A DNA stretch of 64,000 nucleotides from Gigaspora rosea. Its lineage: Eukaryota > Glomeromycota > Glomeromycetes > Diversisporales > Gigasporaceae. This document shows positions 1 to 12,069 of this stretch, piece after piece (position 1 is the first letter of the stretch; every line of letters starts with the position of its first letter). The stretch spans positions 1-64,000 of the forward strand of contig QKWP01001941.1 in assembly GCA_003550325.1 (NCBI GenBank), in the 5' to 3' direction. Made by a program: the position numbers and the translations under genes. Below the pieces are notes generated by a model. The model was not told the DNA's origin. It ran no database searches and saw only the letters and a list, made by a program, of their open reading frames with translations.

Positions 1-97
1 CTTTTGTTTATTTTTTTTTGTTTATTTTTTTGATACTGATCTTCACGTTATACCGCATACTGGTGTTGAACACCAGTGGTGTGATTTAGTCCTACTG
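1..97. mobile_element. Right end of a non-autonomous hAT-like element
   Basis: Positions 56-97 match the terminal inverted repeat of the element at 58435-58832: a 17-nt near-perfect hairpin (CTGGTGTTGAACACCAG at 60-76), then GTGGTGTGATTTAGT, and a CTACTG end at 92-97. The rest of the element lies outside the window, so its duplication cannot be tested. The T-rich stretch at 1-40 is probably element interior. Confidence 0.6.
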
Positions 98-223
98 ATA
101 TAATAATAATAAATAAATAAAATTTATAATTAAATTGCGATAACTTGCGAAAACCTGTAAAATGTTCAAAAAGCATGATTATGTAAATATAATAATTATT
201 AATTGATATCATATCAGATATAT

Positions 224-450
224 ATCGATATATATCGATTAATATCGATATATATTGATTATTATTATTATTGATAGTAATCGGCAGGGATGATGAGTAT
301 CGATATATATCAATTAATATCGATATATCTATTATCGATAAAAATCAGCAGGAGTGATAGGTATCGATATATATCGATTAATATCGATATATATCGATTA
401 TTATTATTATCGATAGAAATCAGCAGGGGTGATGGGTATCGATATAATCT
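224..450. repeat. Tandem repeat, about three 64-76-bp units
   Basis: Three consecutive units each start with ATCGATATATAT, carry a run of ATT trinucleotides or a deleted form of it, and end in a more GC-rich block like AATCAGCAGGGGTGAT. A partial fourth unit follows. The ATCGAT and ATATAT blocks are self-complementary. No coding potential is seen. Confidence 0.85.
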
Positions 451-655
451 TACCGGTTAGTAATCGATATATATCTATATATAAAATTTGCTGATGTATG
501 TGGTAAACCCCAACTTCTTAAAAGACTTGTTATCTACTTCTTTAGTTCTGGTTTCTAATGTTCTAGTTTTTGGTAGTATTATCAAAGATCTTTGCTATCT
601 TACTTGGGACTTGCCAAATGGGTTTTTATTTTTTTGGTTTTTAATTTGTTTATAT

Positions 656-1033
656 TAGTGACTTGAACCAGATAACAAAATCATCAATCAGTTAACCGAC
701 CTGACATAACTGAGCATAATCGGTTAACTGAGATTATTTGAGTTGGCCTGGGTCAACTGAATTATCTTAGTTAACTGGCTCAACCAAGTAGTTCAGGAAT
801 TATCAAACCTTTACTCAAATTTTTGTCTTTGTTCATTCATTTTCTTTTCAGAACTTTTCAGAATCTTTGCTCATTCCTAATATCATTTATATTTTGTCAA
901 CATGGGTTAACCGATTATTGATTTTCAACCAGTTGTATGGGTTAACCAATTAAGTCTTTGCTTAACCGATTACCTGAAATTTATTTGGTTTGGGTTGGTT
1001 AACTGATTATAGCCCAACTGGTTCAAATCACTA
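656..1033. mobile_element. hAT-like MITE with GGTTAAC subterminal repeats
   Basis: The ends are inverted repeats: TAGTGACTTGAACCAG at the left and, read from the right, TAGTGATTTGAACCAG. The interior carries many copies of GGTTAAC or its complement in both orientations. Flanking octamers GTTTATAT and TTCTATAT match at 6 of 8 positions, which fits a decayed 8-bp duplication of the hAT superfamily. There is no open reading frame, so it is non-autonomous. Confidence 0.7.
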
Positions 1034-1159
1034 TTCTATATAGTATGCATAGCATATATAATTATGCCCAAAAGCTTCTATTATATATAATAGACCAAGA
1101 TTACAGGTAATGCATACAACTGACTAATGAGAAATAATTACTAAATAAAGGTTTATTTT

Positions 1160-1245
1160 TCAAAGTTTTGCTAATAGGATTTAAACTCTAGACTTGCCAA
1201 TTAGAAGATGACAACTTAACAACTTTTCTAAATTATTACATTTTA
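1160..1245 (-). repeat. Decayed tRNA-like / SINE head
   Basis: Read on the minus strand this holds GTTAAGTTGTCATCTTC as an A-box-like stretch followed by AGAGTTTAAATCCT, close to the pol III B-box consensus GGTTCRANTCC. It does not fold into a clean cloverleaf. It is most likely the remnant of a tRNA-derived SINE or tRNA pseudogene. The rest of 1034-1486 is plain AT-rich sequence. Confidence 0.4.
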
Positions 1246-1486
1246 AAACCAAATTATATAAAAGGCTTATATTACTATATTAATTATTATTTTATTTTTA
1301 GATATTCAATTTACAAATTATTCTTGTAATTACTACTTTAGATTTTCAAAATAAGCTATCTTATACATTTTTGAATCTTTGATTTTTTTTTGAAAAATTA
1401 AAAAAGTTTACTAATAAAAAGTTTTCCAAATGCCTTCAAATATTTATTTAAATATATTCAAATATTATAAACAATTTTACTTAATA

Positions 1487-2832
1487 GTACACTCCCTGAT
1501 ATTGATCACTGGAATTTTCAAAATTTTAGATGATCGATGATTATGACTCATGTTGCACAATAATTTTTTGTAAAACAAACCTCTTAGTATTAATACATAA
1601 AATTTTTTTTTACAGTTATACTAGACGTCATTCTGTTCGACTATATATATATTTTTTTTTTGAATTTTTTTTTTTTTTTATCATGAAACAAAGAAAGCAA
1701 CTAACCGAGGAAAAACGGTTTCAAATTGTTGGTGCTTGGCGAAACGGTGTGGGCCGGCAAAAATCGCACAAACCTTAAATTTACCGAAGAGTACTGTCTA
1801 TGACGTAGTTAACTATTACAAAAAAAATGGGGAGATAAAACCTTTTCCTCATCCCGGGCGGCACCTAAAATAACTGAACGTGGTATCCGCCACCTTATAT
1901 GCCTTTTGAAAAGTGATAGAAAGGCTGGTTTGAACGTTTTGACAAATACAATGTCACCTTCATGAAGAAGGTTTTTTGGCTGGGTTGGAAAGAGAAGACT
2001 GTTCATAAATGAAGACATTGTCAAGCTTCATTTGAAGTGGGCTGAAGATCGAGAAAGCTGGAATAGAAGGTAGAAAAATTTTGTTTGGAGTGATGAATCA
2101 TGGTTTGAAGTGTTTGGAGGGGATGGTCGTACATATGTTTGGAGGAAACCAAAAGAAAAATATGATATAGATTGTTTGGTTTCTACGTTTAGGTCAGGAA
2201 GAAGGGGAATAATGGTTTGGGGTTGCTTTAGTTACTATGGTCCCGGACCTTTGGTTCAGGTTTTTGGTAATATGAATTCGCAGAACTATACCGAGGTTCT
2301 TCAAGATTGTTTGATACCTTTTTTAGGCAGTCTAGATAGTATTGTTAGAGAAAAAAACTATCTATTCCAAAGCGACAATGCGACAATCCACACTTCAACT
2401 TTCACCACGGATTGGCTTGAAGAAAATAATATCGATGAACTTCCTTGGCCTGCAACGAGCCCCGATCTCAATCCTATCGAACATCTTTGGGATGAATTGG
2501 AGCGCTGAATTCGTAAGCATAATCCTCTGCCAAGCAGTGAGTCAGAACTATTCAGATTCCTGCAGGAGGAGTGGTTTAAGATTGATGGTTCAATTTTAAA
2601 AATCTTGTTGAAAGCATGCCTCGTCGTGTTCATGCTGTAATTGATGCTAAAGGATACCCAATACAGTATTAATAATTGTAAATAAAAATTTATTATTATA
2701 ACTATTAAATAAAAAAATCAACCCGGATTATTAAGTGGGTTGTCGATAAATTGCAGTTGTAAAAACCTGTAAAAAAAATGATCATCATTTTGTAATTACA
2801 AAATTCCGGTGATCAATATCAGGGGAGTGTAC
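1487..2832 (+). mobile_element. Tc1-family DNA transposon, near full length
   Basis: The ends are inverted repeats of about 55 bp. The left begins GTACACTCCCTGATATTG and the right reads inward as GTACACTCCCCTGATATTG; similarity continues through the GATCAC(T/C)GGAATTTT block. A TA dinucleotide precedes the left end at 1485-1486; the right flank has lost an obvious TA. The length of about 1.35 kb and one internal transposase frame fit the Tc1 clade. The transposase is broken, so this copy cannot act on its own. Confidence 0.9.
1683..2672 (+). pseudogene. Tc1 transposase (DD34E), broken
   Basis: The frame opens with an ATG and a helix-turn-helix-like N-terminus (LTEEKRFQIVGAWRNG). After frame breaks near 1770-2090 it carries the DDE catalytic core: WSDESWFEVFG (first Asp), LFQSDNA (second Asp at about 2375) and SPDLNPIEHLWDE (Glu), with 34 residues between the second Asp and the Glu, the Tc1-clade spacing. 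An in-frame TGA follows ELER at 2506-2508, where family members normally read Arg-Arg, and a further frame slip near 2600 leads into the usual C-terminus ending GYPIQY at 2672. All three catalytic residues survive, so the inactivation may be fairly recent. The residue assignment is read from the translation; membership in Tc1/mariner is certain. Confidence 0.9.
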
Positions 2833-3539
2833 TTTTGATATTTACTTAGTAAAATTTAGACTTTATTTATAGCAGTTGCTAGCAATTTTTAAAATTTTTT
2901 TAAAAAATTAGAAGGATAGTTTATTTTTAGAAATAGCTTATTTCATAACTATACATTATTAATATTTAATATTTTATGTTTTTGAGCCAATTTTTAATAA
3001 ATATTAATTCTTGTATTTAAAAAATATTATAATTATTACAAGAATATTTATTGTAATCTCATTTTATATTAGATAAATCATTAACTATATTCTATTTTAG
3101 CAATTATTAAATTTGCAATATTTCTTAAATTTTTTAATAATTGATACATGTTTAAGAATATTATTAAAGTCGTGATTTAGTGAGTTAATAATCTTTCTAA
3201 AAAAATTGTGAAAACTACAGTAGTCCACTACTGCACAGAATGGCTATAAGTATACAATTAGATCAAGAACTTTGTTATTCTCTATCTTGTTATAAATAAA
3301 ATCTAAAAAATCCAATAAATTAGTATTGGTAATATTTAATAAAGTTGTTAAAATATTAACAATATTGAGATTATCTAATACTAACAGTTCTTCAGTTTAA
3401 TTTTTTTTGTTGACCTTTTGCAGGTATTAAGCAATTTATTCTTCCAAATAAATTTATACTTATCTTGTCTTTTTGAGTAACATGCCATTTTCATTATAAT
3501 ATAATTAAATATTACTATCTTCAATAAGTAATTCTTATA
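2833..3539. other. Gene-free AT-rich stretch
   Basis: I see no gene, RNA or clear repeat here, only AT-rich sequence with homopolymer runs. Confidence 0.6.
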
Positions 3540-3551
3540 ACAAGAGATTTT

Positions 3552-4044
3552 TTTTTAAACCTGGTGACCTGATCGTTGTCAGAACACACTATGGCGTCAA
3601 ATTTATTAAATTTTAATTAATGGACCTTTCTAATATGCAAGATCCTATATTTGTAATGATCTACATATGTTTTAACTATTTAATATTTCTACCATTAACT
3701 GGTAATGTTCAACTTTAATTCAACCGGAATTACGCCAAGCTGTACTTAATTAAACTGGATTATTCCAGAGCTATACTTTAATTCAACCAGATTATGCCAA
3801 AGCTATACTTTAATTCAACCAGATTATGCCAGAGCTATTCAATTTTTGACCAGAATTTCACTAAAAGTATCTTAATTAGGAGCATTCCCTTTGGAGATGT
3901 GCAGCTGAATCTTCAATTGTGATCCTGGCTCAGTTAGCTGTTTTGTGATCTCATATAGTTTTCTTGTTCTTAGTAGGGCTCTAACTGGCAACCTTGTGAT
4001 TGTGATCTGAAAACGCAACTACTACGCTATTGACCCACAGGTCT
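3552..4044 (-). mobile_element. tRNA-derived SINE with 12-bp duplications
   Basis: Read on the minus strand the element starts near 4044 with a tRNA-like head: TCAATAGCGTAGTAGTTGCG (A-box-like) and AAGGTTGCCAGTTAGAGCCC (B-box-like), spaced as in a pol III promoter. The other end finishes in CAGGTTT and an A-run. Exact 12-bp direct repeats ACAAGAGATTTT flank it (3540-3551 and 4045-4056). Head, A-tail and target duplication together define a LINE-mobilised SINE of about 490 bp. A block reading GCCAGGAT then ATTGAAGATT recurs in the copy at 13215-13370, showing one family. The body contains a 32-bp tandem repeat, listed separately. Confidence 0.8.
3712..3838. repeat. Four 31-32-bp tandem units inside the SINE
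   Basis: Four head-to-tail units of the form ACTTTAATTCAACCAG followed by ATTATGCCAGAGCTAT. The last two differ at one position; the first two are more diverged. The array lies in the body of the SINE and lengthens it by about 100 bp over a single-unit form. Confidence 0.9.
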
Positions 4045-4056
4045 ACAAGAGATTTT

Positions 4057-4749
4057 ATTATAATATTTAATTAATTTGGTTTAATTTAATACTTAAGTAG
4101 CTTTTATATTGATTAAATATAAGATCTTTTGCAATAAAATAGTTGTATAATGCTTTTAAAGTAATCTACGACCACTTTTATCAAATCTCTCTATCCTCTG
4201 TTTAATTCTATAAATTCTTATATTTCTCTTTTCTTTTATTTAAATTTTTTTTACAAACATTTCCAAAATCATGTTTGTATTATTATTACAGAACCTTCTA
4301 GAAATAATATCTGAACCTTGTAGATTATATGCTAATTATCTTGAGAATTGTAATTATTAGTAATATCATGATATATAGTGCAGCTATTACTATATATAAC
4401 ATGTGATACAATAATAACTATTAAATACAATAATTGCTTTTATGCAAAAATCAGCAAAGATAAGCAAAAATATTTTAAATTGAAAAAGGTCATTTAAAAT
4501 GATCATCAAATTGTAATATGTTTATACAACTTTATTTAAAATTATTGTTTACTAAATAAACTTGCTATGAGCTTATTGTCTTTGATATAGAATCTTTATA
4601 AGGTAATTACCTACTAAGTAAAGCTGCATGTAAAAAAATCTATTAAAATTACTAATTTTATATGAGATAGTATTTAAGTTACTTTAAATGAGTGACACAA
4701 AGGAAAATCTGTAAGTAAAAATTAATTTTATCGCTATAGTGAATTGTTG
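4057..4749. other. Gene-free AT-rich stretch
   Basis: No gene or RNA is visible. The only structure is AT-rich simple sequence. Confidence 0.6.
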
Positions 4750-4952
4750 CAGATCATAATGAAATCAGATCATTGTGAAATTTAGGGGTCTCGATTTAAA
4801 ATATATCCAACTATATTCTTTTTCGAATAACCCTAACCCTAAACTCTAACTTAACTATAGAAAAACATCTAACAAAAAAAGACAAAAAAAATTTAAAAAT
4901 CGGTCGTAAAATAAGTTCAAATTTCATTATGATCTGATTTCATTATGATCTG
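4750..4952. mobile_element. Small MITE with 34-bp inverted repeats
   Basis: The left end CAGATCATAATGAAATCAG continues to 4783; the right end read inward (4952 to 4919) gives the same bases with few differences. The 203-bp element has no reading frame. It contains a short telomere-like run, CCCTAACCCTAAA, at 4831-4843. I could not fix a target duplication. Confidence 0.75.
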
Positions 4953-7900
4953 TCACATAAAATGATCATTGTAATGTGATATATGTTAATATACTTTATA
5001 AGAACTAATCTTTAATAATGTGATGTAATTTATTTAATTATCGTCATGTCAGTTGATTACATGCTATTATTGTATAGAATTTAAAACAAACTAATTTGCT
5101 ATTAAATTTACTGTATTTATTATCACAGTACCGAGTTTAGAATCAACATAAACGTTTTAAATTTTGTATTAACTTGGATTATATTTGGGATTCCGTTCCA
5201 ATCTAATTTGCTTTTAACTTAACAATACTTTTGTTCCGATATAGAACATATATACCACTAAAATTTTGCAAGGAGTTTTTTTTATTATCTACAGTAAGAA
5301 ACAAAGGTAGATTCATAAGCAAATTACAGGTTAACAGACAATTTTGGAAATTGTGATAATTTTCATTTAAACGCGGATCTTAAAAGAGCATAGTCTATAT
5401 TGTCCAATCAGAGATAACGTTTTCGACATACAAGCAGAAGTTGAAACTTTTCGAGCTATAACTAGTATTAAAATTAGGGCTGCATTTTATAGGGTTGGTG
5501 CATGTATTAGTTTCTGAATTTAAAAAGTTGCTGTAGTTTATATTATTATCAAATAATTTGTAGTTCTGTTAGACTTGAAAATTGTTCAAAATTTTCATTA
5601 GCTGGATAAGTCACAAGACCTCACAATCACTCGTAAATGTATTCAAATAATAGTAATATAGCACAAAGTTAATAATGTTATTAAAGCTATTATTATTGCT
5701 AATAGATCTATTAGTGCTAAAAGATAACTGTATTAGATACATTAGTTATATTAGATCGAAAAGAATTATTAGATATGATAGTTATAATATTGCTAATAGT
5801 CGCAGTAAATAGTTACAGTAATTATCATGTATAAATAGCCTCAATGTTCCCCAAATCGATAGTTCTACTAGAATAGTCATCCGCCTATACAAATTAATAA
5901 AGGATAGCTCATAACATTATGACTACTTGTACATTTAGCTTTATAAAAATCACATAATCCTCTTAACGCGGACATAAAACCTGTATACTTAATTTTAGCA
6001 TATATACGGACATTGTAGTCAATCATACACGATATCCGTAGCTAAATTAAACTCTTAATCCCTAAACTTATAAGAGGTGGTTTTCAGTACAATAAAATTT
6101 ATAATAATTATTATGAATAATAAAATGTGATGTATGCAAATAGGCATAAATTTAATATAATAATTTCAAAGTTATAGAATCAATTATACAGTATATTAAA
6201 CCTTGTAATCGTAATCGTTCAAAAAACACACACAAAAATCGGTATAGATTTATCGATTTAAAAAAATTTAAATTTGCATGTAAATGTTATACGTCAACCC
6301 AAAAATTTATCGATTGGAATATGACAAATGTCAAATTTAACTATATATACTGATATGATAATGCTTTTTCATTCAATATTGCTACAAATAATCTGCTAGA
6401 TTATTTTTTCTTTTTACCTTAAATCTTCTATACAATAGTTTTGAATATACTTAAGAGTAAAACCCTGTAATTTCGTGATGAAGATAGCGGAAAATTTTCT
6501 GAGATTTTAATTCCCTATTGATCATAATTTTCAATCAATAACGTCTATATCCGAAATCTTTAAAATTCTTCAAGAACCGAAGAATCCACTGATTTCTCAT
6601 GAAATCATGATCTGCAGAGGTCACGCCTTTTTGAAAATCGCCATAATGAACTTATCATCTAATCTAAAATTACCTAATCTTTATATCTCAGTTTCTTTAA
6701 ATTCGTCTTGACAGATCTTAGTCTTTGAAGATTTTAGCAAGATTTTTAGCAATATATTTTTTTTTGTAATTTTAGGACACATTCAAACTTATTGATTATT
6801 CACTGTTTTAAAAATATTGTTCATAAATGATATAACAGAAGTTAATGCCTGCCTTCACATCCAACATAATAAAACCAGAAAAAAAAATTAAATTCTTAAT
6901 TTCAAAATCCATGTCAATAGAATTGAATCATTATTTGTCTTAATTAAGAAAATGAATATAAAGATAATATCGCAAACACTTTTGAAAATTTAATCGAAAT
7001 GAATCAATTTACCATAACCAAAATTCATTTTTTGAGTCATCTACACGACGTTTAAAATCGGATAAACTGTTGAAAAATCATTGGCTTGAAAACTTTTTTT
7101 ATTTCTCAGCTTTTTTTTTACTAACTAGCTCAAATTTAATCGATAGGTTATCTATAGTTAAAGAATAGCGAACTTAAGAATTGGTAACTCAAGCAACGTA
7201 AAAATAAATATATACTAATACTTGATGTATAACACTTGTAATTTTGGCTCTGAAAATGGAAAAACATTTGTCGAATTTTCTGCAAAATGCTACGCTAACA
7301 ATCAACTTTGTTGTATTCAAAACTTTATTAAAGAGAGTTTGCCAAACAATAACTAATTAAAACATTCCATTATCCTCAGTGTTATCTTTTTCGACTTCAA
7401 TTTCATAATAATATAACATTTCTTTCCCCATTCCATATTGATAACAATAACTACTTGTGATATAACCAATCTTTGCTTTAATATCATTTTCATTTTCGAC
7501 CTGATTACAATTAGTAATAATTAATTAGAAATATCAAGTGTTTTACTGGCAAGTGTTTCACTGGCTAGCGTTTGAAGCCAATTGTATTTTTCATATGATA
7601 AAACCGTTTTGACGTATGAGTAATGATAACAATATATCTACAATTTTTGATATTCAATCATCATCGATTCTGATTTTTTTTTTAATCGATTTAAAATTCT
7701 ACCCTATTTAGCCTAAGTGTTAATCAATTTTTCGAACTGATTAGCCTTGTAAATTTTTTCAATTACTGTATTTGTCAGCAAAGATACTTTGAAAATCTAT
7801 TTACTATACATTGTAAAAGTCGGATTTGGGATGACTAAGTCTCATGTCTAATAAACAACCAAAAAAACGAAGAATACTCGAAAGAAGTCGTGGAAGACTT

Positions 7901-8010
7901 GGTCTGATAACCAAGGATCCTACCGCCACTAGGATCCGGTTTGTTATTAGATTGTTTTTATTTAATATGGATATATCCTCCTTCAAATTACATGAAAAGT
8001 GAATATACAT
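4953..8010. other. Gene-free stretch with repeat fragments
   Basis: No coding region is convincing. It contains the repeat fragment at 6470-6652, listed separately, and scattered AT-rich sequence. The 68-codon minus-strand frame at 7804-8010 has no family features. Confidence 0.55.
6470..6652 (-). repeat. Fragment of a TIR element, copy A
   Basis: Read on the minus strand from 6652 the end is ATGGCGATTTTCAAAAAGGC, then GTGACCTCTGCAGATCATGA. The same block recurs at 8020-8070 and 30412-30460. The inner part, including CAATAGGGAATTAA read on minus, is shared with the copy at 30410-30605. The opposite terminus is not found, so this is a truncated or internally deleted copy. Confidence 0.65.
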
Positions 8011-8814
8011 TAATTATTGCTTTGCAAAAATGTGTGACCTCTGCAGATCATGATGTCATGTAAAATCACGGGAAATCAGGTGTTTTTCAATTCTAAGAGA
8101 ATTTTACTGATTTCCAATATAAAGATGCGTTAAAAGCAGTTTCTATAAAGTCAAAATTACGTATCAATATAAAATATTACAATGCTTTAAAAAATCTTCC
8201 AAAATATGTACTTTGATACTGTACTTGAAGTGGCGTATTATTTATCTACATTATTATGGTTATTCCTGTATTCATTATCTTAATAAGAAACTATTACACC
8301 GAGAGCACAAGGAAAAACTAGAAGTTTCTCTTGTACTTATTGAGTAATTATAAAGTTGTATTTTTTTGACGAACATAATCTATTTGCTCTTTCACCCAAT
8401 TAGGATTAAATAATCGTGTAAATGCATTTTTGACAGCTGCAGTCCTATGTAGCGCATTAGATAAGTTGCAATTACATATGTTTTGTTGTAAGTCAAGTCA
8501 ATTCCACAATACAACATTTTCGGCAACTAAAACATGTTCCTCTGCGATATTTTAGCTTTGTTTCTTGAATGTCAGCCATTATAACCAAGTATTAAGGAAT
8601 ACTTATGTAAAGAGAAAGAAAATATGTTTGTCGAAAAAAAAAGCAAATATCAAAATATATAAGCTTTGGGAATGACGTATTTTTTATATATGATCGTTGA
8701 TCGAAACTATGATTGAAAGCATAATTTTAAATTTGAATTTTTATTAAGAATCACAGCCATCATCACTGTGAAAATCACAGGGTCACACTTTTTTGCAAAG
8801 CGCTATAATTACAT
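8011..8814. mobile_element. TIR element, copy B (about 0.8 kb)
   Basis: The left end reads TAATTATTGCTTTGCAAAAA then TGTGTGACC; the right end read inward gives TAATTATAGCGCTTTGCAAA then AAAGTGTGACC. The subterminal block CTCTGCAGATCATGATGTCA at 8040 is shared with copies A and C. No transposase is present. A TA at the outer ends would fit a Tc1/mariner-type duplication, but the superfamily is not settled. Confidence 0.65.
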
Positions 8815-8817
8815 CGA

Positions 8818-8985
8818 GGCTTTGCTATTACGATCAAGATCTTACAAGCAATATGACTAAGCACAGAGGCGTTTTACTTTTATTCTTCAATGGGGCTTCG
8901 CCTCAAGTCAAACCCGAATTAGAATTTATTAAAACCCTTTCTTTTGTCGATCAATGCGCTTTTGGCCGGCTTGGATCAAGTAATA
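8818..8985 (+). other. Coding-like fragment cut by a transposon
   Basis: This stretch is less AT-rich than its surroundings and stays open for 60-odd codons on the plus strand (NMTKHRGVLLLFFNGASP, then LEFIKTLSFVDQCAFGRL). The frame ends where the element at 8986 begins. I do not recognise the protein. It could be a fragment of a host gene or of an older transposon. The left part overlaps the end of the TIR element at 8011-8814, so only 8818-8985 is proposed. Confidence 0.25.
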
Positions 8986-9863
8986 AGTAAGAACGTCCCA
9001 GATTTGGAAGATGGTTACATGAATGTTGAATGATTGTCACATGCTAACTAGCCAATCAAAATTGTCAATTTTTTAGATTTTTTAGAGCAAGAAATCAAAG
9101 AAATTTAATCAAAATTTATATTTAAACGAAATCAAAGAAATTTAATCAAAAATTTAAATTAAAACAAAATCAATCAAAGTTTAATTCACAAATTTTAAAT
9201 AAACATTGTTGGAATAATTACAGAAAGACAAAGGTATCTTGATTGATTTGAACTATAAGTCTTATTATATAAAAGTTTACTATCGTTATTAAAAAATTTT
9301 TATAATCTATATATTTGATTCTATATTTAATAAACTTTAGCTTTTCATAATATCATGTACGTCTATTATTCTACATAGGAGACTTCTAAATATTCATAAT
9401 TTTATTTACAATGGTATTATACATTATACTTATATAAACGTTCTAAAACTGTAACAAAAAAAAAATAAATAAATAAATTTAATAATTGTTATTCATATAT
9501 TTCAACCTTTTTTTTTAAAAAAAAAACTTTTATAGCGCACATAAAAAGGATTTATCTAAATTTTACACTTATATTACTTCTCTAAATCGGTTTTTACACA
9601 ACAAACGAGATTTTATCAACGTAGTGGTTGTTAATTACTTATAACTTTTGCAGGCAAAGTATAACACGAAGGTCGAGTGATTGAGAATGATTTACTGATA
9701 TTCCTATTGTGCAGCGCAAAGACTTCAAATTTTGCTTAATACGCTTTGTGGATTCACAAAAAAGATAATCTACCCGAGCTTCCGAAAAAAGTATTGTAAA
9801 AACATATAACAACTTTTTTTAAATCAATTATCTGCAAAATCGGGAGTTCGGGACGTTCTTACC
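8986..9863. mobile_element. MULE-like TIR element with 10-11-bp duplication
   Basis: The ends are AGTAAGAACGTCCC and, inward from the right, GGTAAGAACGTCCC. Flanks are TCAAGTAATA on the left (8976-8985) and TCAAAGTAATA on the right (9864-9874), a direct repeat with one extra A. Duplications of 9-11 bp are typical of Mutator-like elements. There is no open frame inside, so it is non-autonomous. It interrupts the coding-like stretch to its left. Confidence 0.65.
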
Positions 9864-11190
9864 TCAAAGTAATACGTAATTGCTGAATTGATTCTCGGAT
9901 GATCATGTAATAGTCAGAAAATCGGACCAAATAAAAATCGTCATTATCCTGGACTACCAAATAAATAGTATTTATTGTCTGTTACGCATTCAATAACTAT
10001 ATATTACTGATATCATTTGCAAAATTTTGAAATTGAAAGAAATCATTATGGTATGAATGACCAGATCCAATATGAGGGCATAAAATATCCAATTTAAAGT
10101 CCATATCATACCAATTTAATGTTGTATTATTATTATGGGTTAAAAATTTAGCGATAGCAGATAGTATGATTTTAAATAGATATTTTTACACCCCATACCA
10201 TTCATTTCTGATCATATATACCATATTGATCTGATATCAAAAATAAAATAAAAAATAAAAAAATGAAAATGGTAACGATACTGATTAATGTTAATAATCC
10301 AATAATTTGTAAAGTTGAACCTTTTATTTTATTAAACTTTGATTTTCTATTTGGCTCCTGTTTTTTTTTTCGTTTATCGAGTTTTTTATGTTTGTATGAT
10401 ATATGATTTAATTATTCTATTTCGACAAATCATTGTATTTCATAAAATAATATTCATAAATAAAAAATTATAGCTATCTTAAACCAGTTGTTATATCAGC
10501 ATCTTAAATTGGTTGAATGAATTTTAGGAAGTATAAAAGACCATGCAATTAAAAGGCAAAAGTTACTTTTAAGGGTACACTATTGTATCCACATTTATAT
10601 GTAGTAAAACAAAAAAATAAGAACATGTGATCAAAATCCTATTAATTAATGAAATAGGCGACTATATGGCTTATCAAAATTTTAATACTGTATAAAAAGA
10701 AAAAAATTATTAACAATAAAATGGTCATGAATATCTATTACTGTATTATTCTGTAATATGTTACAAAATTGATTTCCGAAGGTTGATTCCGGAGGTAAAT
10801 ACCGGACTATCACATGATAGTCTGAAGCACATCATGGTTAGGGTGTCCAGGATTATGCTATTAGCATAATTTAGCATAATTTGAGTTCGCTAGCATTATT
10901 ATGCTAGCAGCAGAATTCAGCATAATTTAGGTATTTTTGATAATAGTTAGAGTATCAATAATTTTTAACAAAAATTGCAGTTTTAGCTATTATATATATA
11001 TACGGTACAAAGAATCTAAAAACCTCATTATTTCAGTATTTCATATAATGCATATACCAGGAACGTAGTTATGCTTGCATAATAGAGTGTATAGTTAACC
11101 GCATCTAGGATGGTGTCAACAAAATCTTGCTTTGATTGGGCATGTTAATGGGCTGTGTTAGAGCAACGTACTGCTATTGTACTTATATGA
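9864..11190. other. Gene-free stretch with weak inverted repeats
   Basis: No gene is seen. A loose inverted pair built on ATGGTATGAATGACCAGATC (10047) and its complement-like partner near 10190-10227 may be a decayed MITE. At 10804-10821 there is a short palindrome (GACTATCACATGATAGTC). Repeats of GCATAATTTAGC occur around 10855-10935. Confidence 0.4.
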
Positions 11191-11321
11191 GTAGTGCTTG
11201 GATCCGGATATTAAACCGGATATCCGGATAGATATCCTATTTCATTGAATTTATCCGGATATGTGTTAGTTATCCGGTTTATAATCTGGATTGCATCCGG
11301 ATTCTGGGACACCTAAAAAGT

Positions 11322-11465
11322 CTCTCGTTTCACAGAATTTTTTGTTTCGTCCGGCAAATTACCTAACTCACCGGAAACTACATCTCTGTCTCTCGGAACT
11401 AGCGATATAGTTTCCGGAGAGTTAGGTAATTAGCGGACAAAAAAGAAAGGATTCAGGAAACGAGA
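11322..11465. mobile_element. Foldback MITE, copy 1
   Basis: Two arms pair across a short loop: the left arm contains CCGGCAAATTACCTAACTC and the right arm GAGAGTTAGGTAATTAGCGG, with TCTCGTTTC and GAAACGAGA at the tips. A second copy lies at 12070-12232 inside the same carrier. There is no coding content. Confidence 0.75.
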
Positions 11466-11572
11466 AAATTTTCAGATATCCCAGAATTTATGATAATTGC
11501 TGTAATCCTAAATTTTTTTTTATTAAATGATGCCGGTCAAAATTGAAAAGCTTGACATGTTGGACAGTATTA

Positions 11573-11834
11573 GGCCATGCAAAGTTTTTGATTTTTCGTT
11601 TTGCATTACGGATTTTTTATTTTTTTTATTTTTTATTTTTTTTAATTTACTGCAAATAGAATAATGTTCACATTTCTGTTAAGGTTATCAGTTATACGAG
11701 GTTAATTTTTCATTTTGCACGACAAGGAATCAAAAAATTGGGCCGGCAGTCATATTTTTCCTGTCAGTCCTATCGGACAATTACGGGAAATTAAGGTCAC
11801 CATCGGGTGACACCGGATGAAAATAGCGGGTAAA

Positions 11835-11881
<47 letters not shown>

Positions 11882-11930
11882 AATATGGGACAGCGGGTAA
11901 TGCAAAACGAAAAATCAACTTTGCGTGGCC
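11573..11930. mobile_element. PIF/Harbinger-like MITE with TTA duplication
   Basis: The ends are GGCCATGCAAAGTTTTTG and, read inward from the right, GGCCACGCAAAGTTGATT; similarity runs about 36 bp to GTTTTGCATTAC. TTA flanks both sides (11570-11572 and 11931-11933), the 3-bp duplication usual for PIF/Harbinger. A 39-A run lies at 11839-11877. The element has no frame. Confidence 0.8.
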
Positions 11931-12069
11931 TTAAATTATGTGTCGAAAATTTTAAAATTTTAAATCTTACTAATGCGATCTATGAATAATAAATTTTATA
12001 CGAGTAACACTAGATACTCCATAGTATACTATGTAATCAAATTAATGCAGATATCCTGCTTTACAGTTA

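Noticed and set aside
224-450. Possible CRISPR array
   Set aside because: Units are direct tandem repeats without unique spacers, in a eukaryotic context.
2342-2633. Frames of 85 (plus) and 91 (minus) codons
   Set aside because: They are other-frame shadows of the Tc1 transposase.
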